This document shows, one piece after another, positions 43,619 through 47,434 of a DNA stretch of 47,434 bases; position 1 is the stretch's first letter; every line of letters starts with the position of its first letter. Origin of the DNA: an uncultured Thermomicrobium sp. (GTDB lineage: Bacteria > Chloroflexota > Chloroflexia > Thermomicrobiales > Thermomicrobiaceae). A program made the position numbers and the translations under genes. Where the stretch lies: positions 1 through 47,434 of the forward strand of contig CALIMB010000007.1 in the NCBI GenBank assembly GCA_938028665.1, read 5' to 3'. The notes below the pieces were generated by a model, which saw only the letters and a program-made list of their open reading frames with translations, was not told where the DNA came from and searched no databases.

Positions 43619-44023
43619 TTACCAGTGGACCACATGTTCCAGTCGCACGCGAATCAGCGTGCTGTACTCAGCTGCAAATTCTGAAGCAGTCATGCCCAGT
43701 CGGGTGATTGCCTCACTATACTTTGCCAGGTAAGCGGGGACAGCGGTCACCAGTGGAGGATCAGGCACAAGCTCTGCGGATCCATCGAAACGCGTCACAT
43801 GAGTCGCCCACCGGTCACTGTTGAAATGGAGGGAAACGCGCGGGTTTTTCTGGATATTCCGCACCTTTTGACTCCGAGGAAGCGAGTAGATCAGTAGGTA
43901 CTGGCCGTCCCAGAGAAACCAGACCGGGACGATCTGGGGTTGACCGTCCTGCCGTACCGTCGCAAGCCAGACGATAGGCTCATCGTGCAGTTAGCGCTCA
44001 ACTGACGGCGGAAAGTTTGACAT
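43619..44023 (-). pseudogene. PPOX-class F420/FMN-dependent protein with early in-frame TAA
   Basis: From the ATG at 44023 the frame encodes MSNFPPSVER, then TAA (43991-43993, codon 11), then LHDEPIVWLATVRQDGQPQ, VPVWFLWDGQYLLIYSLPRSQKVRNI, NPRVSLHFNSDRW and a normal C-terminus, 134 residues in all. It matches the PPOX-class F420-dependent family (the group with a VWFLWDG motif). Relatives have Leu or Phe at the TAA, so one base change suffices. TAA cannot be selenocysteine, so this is either a nonsense mutation, a sequence error or a gene that starts at the CTG right after the stop. The rest of the frame is intact. The upstream HMG-CoA lyase gene is 24 nt away on the same strand. Confidence 0.75.
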
Positions 44024-44047
44024 ACTGCCCTGTCCTTCCTCTGTGCG

Positions 44048-44974
44048 CTAGACCGTGACGGTAGGATCGTCTGGCCGCGCGCTGGCTTGAGCCGTTCTGC
44101 GCTGTACAAGTTCTGGGACGCCCTTCTGGAGGGTGAACCAGGCGTCTTGTAGTGCTCGTCGGTCGATGCCGTGAATGTACCCGACCGCGTCGAGTAAGTC
44201 TAGTAACATTTCTGTGGCTAGGTTCCCGGGTGCGCCGGGGGCAAAGGGGCAGCCGCCGAGACCGCCGATGGAGGCATCGACGGTGCGGATGCCAGTGTCG
44301 AGCGCAACGGCCACGTTCTCCAGAGCTTTCCCAGCGGTATCGTGAAAATGGACCGCCACGCGCTCTGGGGGAACCTCCTTGAGCAGTTTTTCGAGCAAAC
44401 GTGCGACGTCATGGGGTGTTGCCCGACCGATCGTATCGGCGATAGCGAGTTCATCGCAGCCGAATTCGAGGAGCCGAAGCGCGACTGTGATCGCTTGCTC
44501 AGGCGCAACCGGGCCGCTGTATGGACAGTGGAAGGCGACAGAGATGTATCCACGCACCCAGCAGCCAGCGGCCTTGGCACGGGCAGCGACAGTGGCATAC
44601 CGAGCCAGTGTGTCAGCAATCGATGCCCGCAGGTTGGCCTGGGAAAAAGCTTCTGTCGCGGCAGCAAAGAGGGCCACGGCGTCACAGCCGACGGCGAGCG
44701 CGCGCTCAAGTCCGCGCTCGTTGGGGACGAGAACAAGATAACGGGTACCAGGACGGCGGCGGAGGTGACGCATCACCTCGTCGGCATCGGCGAGTTGCGG
44801 GACGGCCGTGGGGGAGACAAAACTTGTGCATTCAATGACCGGAAAGCCGGCCTCGCTCAGGGCATTGATGAACGCCACCTTTACTTCCGTCGGTACTGGG
44901 ATCGGCTCGTTCTGTAGACCGTCGCGCGGCCCAACCTCAATCACCTTCACGGGAGTGTTGCTTGTGGGTACCAC
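44048..44974 (-). CDS. mvaB: Hydroxymethylglutaryl-CoA lyase
   Basis: A 308-residue DRE-TIM metallolyase. Motifs are VGPRDGLQNE (catalytic Arg-Asp), FVSPTAVPQLADADEV, CDELAIADTIGRATP, VHFHDTAGKALENV with the metal-binding HxH, and GLGGCPFAPGAPGN with the catalytic Cys. The enzyme splits HMG-CoA into acetoacetate and acetyl-CoA, the last step of leucine degradation. GTG at 44974 is preferred to GTG 44983 because GGAGGTGG ends just 6 nt before it and would overlap the upstream codon. The C-terminus ends normally. No other leucine-degradation gene is in the window. Confidence 0.92.
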   Translation of the reverse strand: MVPTSNTPVKVIEVGPRDGLQNEPIPVPTEVKVAFINALSEAGFPVIECTSFVSPTAVPQLADADEVMRHLRRRPGTRYLVLVPNERGLERALAVGCDAVALFAAATEAFSQANLRASIADTLARYATVAARAKAAGCWVRGYISVAFHCPYSGPVAPEQAITVALRLLEFGCDELAIADTIGRATPHDVARLLEKLLKEVPPERVAVHFHDTAGKALENVAVALDTGIRTVDASIGGLGGCPFAPGAPGNLATEMLLDLLDAVGYIHGIDRRALQDAWFTLQKGVPELVQRRTAQASARPDDPTVTV

Positions 44975-45058
44975 GATGGCCACCTCCGCGGTTGTTCGCG
45001 AGTATACTCTGCTTGACGCACATGTCCGAGGAAAAGCTCTAAAGGGAGAGTTGTAGGG

Positions 45059-46000
45059 ATGTCGCGCCGCGGATGGCTGTTTCTCGGTTTTGGGGTGGTG
45101 TTCGCCGTGGCTTGCACCTGTCTTGGCGTCCTTGGGGCTGCCGGACTTTGGTATCTTGCCCGTTCCGCATCATCGACTGCAACGCCAACTCCAGTCCGGG
45201 CAAGCACGTGGCGGACAGTGCAGGCAGCCCAGGGACAATCGGCGTTTGTGCTTGAGACGCAAGAGGATGTGCCGTTCCAACCGGGATTGTTCTGGTTCCA
45301 CGAGCCGCTGCCGCAACCGATGAACCCGCTGCAGTACGCTGCTGTGATCTACTTCCGACTTCGCCAGCAGAACGAGGCGTTGGTGGCCTACGATGCCCGC
45401 TGGGTTGTTTTGGAGGGTTGGCCGGCAGTACAAGTCGCCTATGCGGCGATCCAGCAGGGGCAGCCGTACGAGGGAGTGCTCTGGATCGTCACTGATGGCT
45501 GGACTGGGTATGTACTGAGTTTTGTCGCACCATATGGGGCACTTGCGAACTACGTACAGGACATTCCGGCAGTGCTGCCGCAAGTAACGGACGAGCTTTT
45601 CGCTGCATTGGGACCGTTGGAAGGCGGTCCTGTGCCTGAGGTGTGGACGGAGGAGTACTGGCAGGGCATGAATGGTTCTGGTGTGCCGGCGGCATGGGAC
45701 TGGAGCAGTGTCGATGCTGATGTTCCGCTGGCAAATTTCCAAGACCCGTACGCAGGAGCGACCTGGGACGGTTCGGCTAGCGATCTTTGGTCGGATCTGC
45801 CGCAGAGCGTGGGGAGTGTTCCCTACGACAGTGACCACGACGCGTTCAACACGTGGATGGCCGAGGAGTGGAGCCAGATGCTCAGTGGTGAGAATCCAGA
45901 GCCGAGCTGGCAGGACGAGGCCGGGAACTTGTACTGGGAGGGGCCGTCCGGCACGCTTCACGAGTGGAGCGCGGACTATGATCCGAGTCTTGGAGATTAA
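45059..46000 (+). CDS. Membrane-anchored, Trp-rich acidic protein of unknown function
   Basis: A 313-residue protein. Residues about 6-34 form a membrane segment (LFLGFGVVFAVACTCLGVLG), followed by a short Ser/Thr/Pro linker (STATPTPV), so the rest is probably outside the cell. Residues 50-180 make a compact beta-rich domain (FVLETQEDVPFQPGLFWF, VAYDARWVVLEGWPAVQVAY, LWIVTDGWTGYVLSFVAPYG). Residues 190-313 are strongly acidic and Trp-rich (WTEEYWQGMN, AAWDWSSVDAD, ATWDGSASDLW, TWMAEEWSQM), low in Lys/Arg and Cys-free. No family is recognised. ATG at 45059 has a GGGAGAGT ribosome-binding site. It may be co-transcribed with the following hydrolase gene (35 nt apart). Confidence 0.75.
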   Translation: MSRRGWLFLGFGVVFAVACTCLGVLGAAGLWYLARSASSTATPTPVRASTWRTVQAAQGQSAFVLETQEDVPFQPGLFWFHEPLPQPMNPLQYAAVIYFRLRQQNEALVAYDARWVVLEGWPAVQVAYAAIQQGQPYEGVLWIVTDGWTGYVLSFVAPYGALANYVQDIPAVLPQVTDELFAALGPLEGGPVPEVWTEEYWQGMNGSGVPAAWDWSSVDADVPLANFQDPYAGATWDGSASDLWSDLPQSVGSVPYDSDHDAFNTWMAEEWSQMLSGENPEPSWQDEAGNLYWEGPSGTLHEWSADYDPSLGD

Positions 46001-46035
46001 GCGAGGTCAGTGTGTTGAGGCAGGGAGGATGGCAC

Positions 46036-46650
46036 ATGAGCCGCACAGTGGAAGTTCCAGCCTATGAAGTTGTGCCTGAGGTTCTCATCGACCCGCTGAA
46101 GACAGCGTTGATTGTTATCGACATGCAGAACGATTTTGTGAAACCGGAGGGGAAACTGTTCGTTCCAGATGCTCCGGCGACCATCCCCAAGATTCAACAC
46201 CTTCTGAGTCTGGCGCGTGAGCAGCGAATGTTCACGGTGTTCACTCAAGATACCCATTATCCGGGAGATCCCGAGTTTCCGATCTGGGGTGAGCACTGTC
46301 TGGCCGGGACATGGGGCTGGCAGATCGTGGATGAGCTTACGCCGCAGGACGGTGAGCTCGTTCTGCAAAAACGACGCTACGATGCATTCTACGGGACGCC
46401 TCTTGACCACGAGCTTCGACTCCGGCGGATCGAGCAGCTGATCATCTGTGGGACGGTCGCTTCGATCTGCGTGCACTACACGGCGGCGAGTGCAGCACTT
46501 CGCTGGTATCAGGTGATTATCCCGGTGGATGCGACGTCTGCATTGCACCCCTTTGATATGGAGGCAGCGAATCGGCAGACGGCCTTCTTGTTCCGGGGGA
46601 CGTTGACGCGAACAGAGGGTGTGCGAGTTGGAGTATCAGCGAGGGGCTGA
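46036..46650 (+). CDS. Isochorismatase/nicotinamidase-family cysteine hydrolase
   Basis: A 204-residue protein with the catalytic triad of the family: Asp in VIDMQNDF, Lys in QKRRYDAFYGT and Cys in IICGTVASICVHYTA. THYPGDPEFPIWGEHCLAG carries the segment that binds metal in nicotinamidases (the D-x-H pattern is DTHYPGD). It probably hydrolyses an amide such as nicotinamide or a carbamoyl compound; the exact substrate is uncertain. ATG at 46036 is preferred to the upstream TTG at 46012 because GGGAGG lies 8 nt before it. Normal length. Confidence 0.85.
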   Translation: MSRTVEVPAYEVVPEVLIDPLKTALIVIDMQNDFVKPEGKLFVPDAPATIPKIQHLLSLAREQRMFTVFTQDTHYPGDPEFPIWGEHCLAGTWGWQIVDELTPQDGELVLQKRRYDAFYGTPLDHELRLRRIEQLIICGTVASICVHYTAASAALRWYQVIIPVDATSALHPFDMEAANRQTAFLFRGTLTRTEGVRVGVSARG

Positions 46651-47028
46651 TACGGAAAGGCCTCTGCCTGACGGAGGGTGCTGCGTGGTGCTCCGTGGGG
46701 TTAGCGTGATGTCAGCGACTATGTCGCCTTGAGGGGTAGGAGGAGACAAAGACCATGACTGTCCGGGGGCGTTGTGACAGGTCACGGGGAAGGGTGCAGT
46801 GGACTCGGTGAGCTGCTCTTCGTAGGTGTGTCAGTCCTCGCTAAGTAGAGAAGGCACACGGGGGGCTCCTCGTGTTGGACCGGCGGCGGTCAAGCTCAGG
46901 GAACAGGCTGAGGGTGAAAGGGAATACCGCCGTTGGTGGGATCTGTGTTCTGTCCGGCAAGGTGTTGTCGATCGGGCAGGGATGGGGAGAACGTGGTTGT
47001 GGTGAAGAGTTACTGGCGACTGGAGCCC
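46651..47028. other. Region between hydrolase gene and rRNA promoters
   Basis: About 380 bp without a convincing gene, tRNA or strong terminator. Open frames are short and lack ribosome-binding sites. Confidence 0.45.
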
Positions 47029-47057
47029 TTGACAAGGGAGGGGCGCGTGAGTAGTAT
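47029..47057 (+). promoter_or_regulatory. rRNA operon promoter P1
   Basis: A consensus -35 box TTGACA at 47029-47034 and TAGTAT at 47052-47057, with a 17-bp spacer. It is the upstream of two tandem promoters before 16S rRNA. Confidence 0.7.
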
Positions 47058-47101
47058 TAATTTTTGCCGCGCGGGAGCAGCGCGGCGAGGAAAAGCGGGT
47101 C

Positions 47102-47131
47102 TTGACAAGATGGCATATCTCTCGCTATACT
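47102..47131 (+). promoter_or_regulatory. rRNA operon promoter P2
   Basis: Consensus TTGACA at 47102-47107 and TATACT at 47126-47131, with an 18-bp spacer, about 170 bp before 16S rRNA. A third TTGACA at 47179-47184 has no good -10 box and is probably part of the leader. Confidence 0.8.
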
Positions 47132-47217
47132 ATAGCGATGGGTTTAGCGAAAGACCCGAGCGCCGTGAGGCGAGCACCTTGACAACTGAGGTGTGGTTCG
47201 CGAGAGTGCCCCGCCGA

Positions 47218-47289
47218 CCGATCGCTGTTGTGCGATCGGGAGAAGGTGACACTGGGCCAACCGGCGCTCCGAAAGGAGCGCGTGGTTGG
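47218..47289 (+). other. rRNA leader hairpins
   Basis: Two hairpins lie between P2 and 16S: CCGATCGC/GCGATCGG (47218-47239, 6-nt loop), and a stem with GCGCTCC-GAAA-GGAGCGC extended by CCAACC/GGTTGG (47257-47289), capped by a GNRA tetraloop. They are likely leader structures for antitermination or processing. Confidence 0.6.
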
Positions 47290-47300
47290 AATGGTAGTTC

Positions 47301-47434
47301 ATGGTGGAGAGTTTGATCCTGGCTCAGGGGGAACGCTGGCGGCGTGCCTAATGCATGCAAGTCGGACGGGAGCGCGTGAGAGCGCGCCGACCGTGGCGGA
47401 CGGGTGCGTAACACGTGGGGAACCTGCCCTGGTG
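47301..47434 (+). rRNA. rrs: 16S ribosomal RNA, 5' part
   Basis: AGAGTTTGATCCTGGCTCAG, the universal 5' primer site, starts at 47308, followed by AACGCTGGCGGCGTGCCTAA, ATGCAAGTCG and GGACGGGTGCGTAACACGTG. The mature 5' end is estimated at about 47301. The gene runs off the end of the window; 134 nt are present. Confidence 0.97.

Noticed and set aside
43991-43993. TAA of the second PPOX gene as a recoded codon
   Set aside because: Relatives have Leu or Phe there, no recoding of TAA is expected, and no other genes show it.

Overview
This 47.4 kb window is from a moderately GC-rich bacterium. Several traits together suggest the thermophilic, CO-oxidising Thermomicrobia branch of Chloroflexota: a form I CO dehydrogenase, a coproheme-decarboxylase-type HemQ, coenzyme F420 enzymes, a UlaG/U32-type sugar locus and the style of the 16S 5' end. 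The placement is inferred; no database was consulted. There is no phage, CRISPR array or intact insertion sequence.

Layout. 1-2.4 kb: the end of a metallo-hydrolase operon whose ABC sugar permease and U32-like gene are frameshifted. 3.6-6.8 kb: a divergent fatty-acid activation locus, FakA-like kinase facing PlsY and DegV/FakB. 7.0-8.4 kb: a PCYCGC-type lipoprotein read through an in-frame TGA, beside debris of a membrane-protein gene. 8.8 kb: tRNA-Lys(CTT), then about 1 kb without genes. 10-14.2 kb: a CPTC membrane protein, an MFS exporter and a large GAF/PAS/GGDEF protein. 14.2-16.5 kb: an M24 peptidase and an amidohydrolase-like protein lacking metal ligands. 16.6-26.4 kb: histidine kinase, response regulator, MocA-like nucleotidyltransferase, S9 peptidase, coxMSL and an XdhC-YHS fusion. 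27-33.6 kb: aconitase, M16 peptidase, HemQ. 33.6-34.7 kb: DUF92 and a small protein. 35.1 kb: tRNA-Lys(TTT). 36-39 kb: an ACR3-like transporter, then an alpha/beta hydrolase and a peroxiredoxin-like gene, again with an in-frame TGA. 39.5-46.7 kb: F420-linked PPOX protein, CofE, OsmC, formamidase, tandem UspA, a second PPOX protein with an early TAA, HMG-CoA lyase, a Trp-rich anchored protein and an isochorismatase-type hydrolase. The window ends in an rRNA promoter/leader region and the first ~130 nt of 16S rRNA.

The most interesting signal is two unrelated genes, 30 kb apart, each interrupted only by a TGA that sits exactly where the first Cys of a CxxC redox motif is expected (UAIC and UPYC if read as selenocysteine). 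Each TGA is followed, 14 and 18 nt later, by a perfect 7-bp hairpin with GU at loop positions 2-3, as expected of a bacterial SECIS element. One gene is a peroxiredoxin-like protein, a fold in which selenoproteins are known; the other is a PCYCGC lipoprotein, for which I know of no described selenoprotein. No Sec machinery gene lies in the window, and several other genes here carry real frameshifts or a TAA, so simple gene decay or sequence error remains the main alternative.

Working together: coxMSL with MocA and XdhC-YHS forms a CO oxidation and cofactor-maturation block, probably near its own two-component system. FakA, PlsY and FakB form a complete route from free fatty acid to lysophosphatidic acid. 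CofE and its PPOX neighbour link this segment to F420 metabolism.
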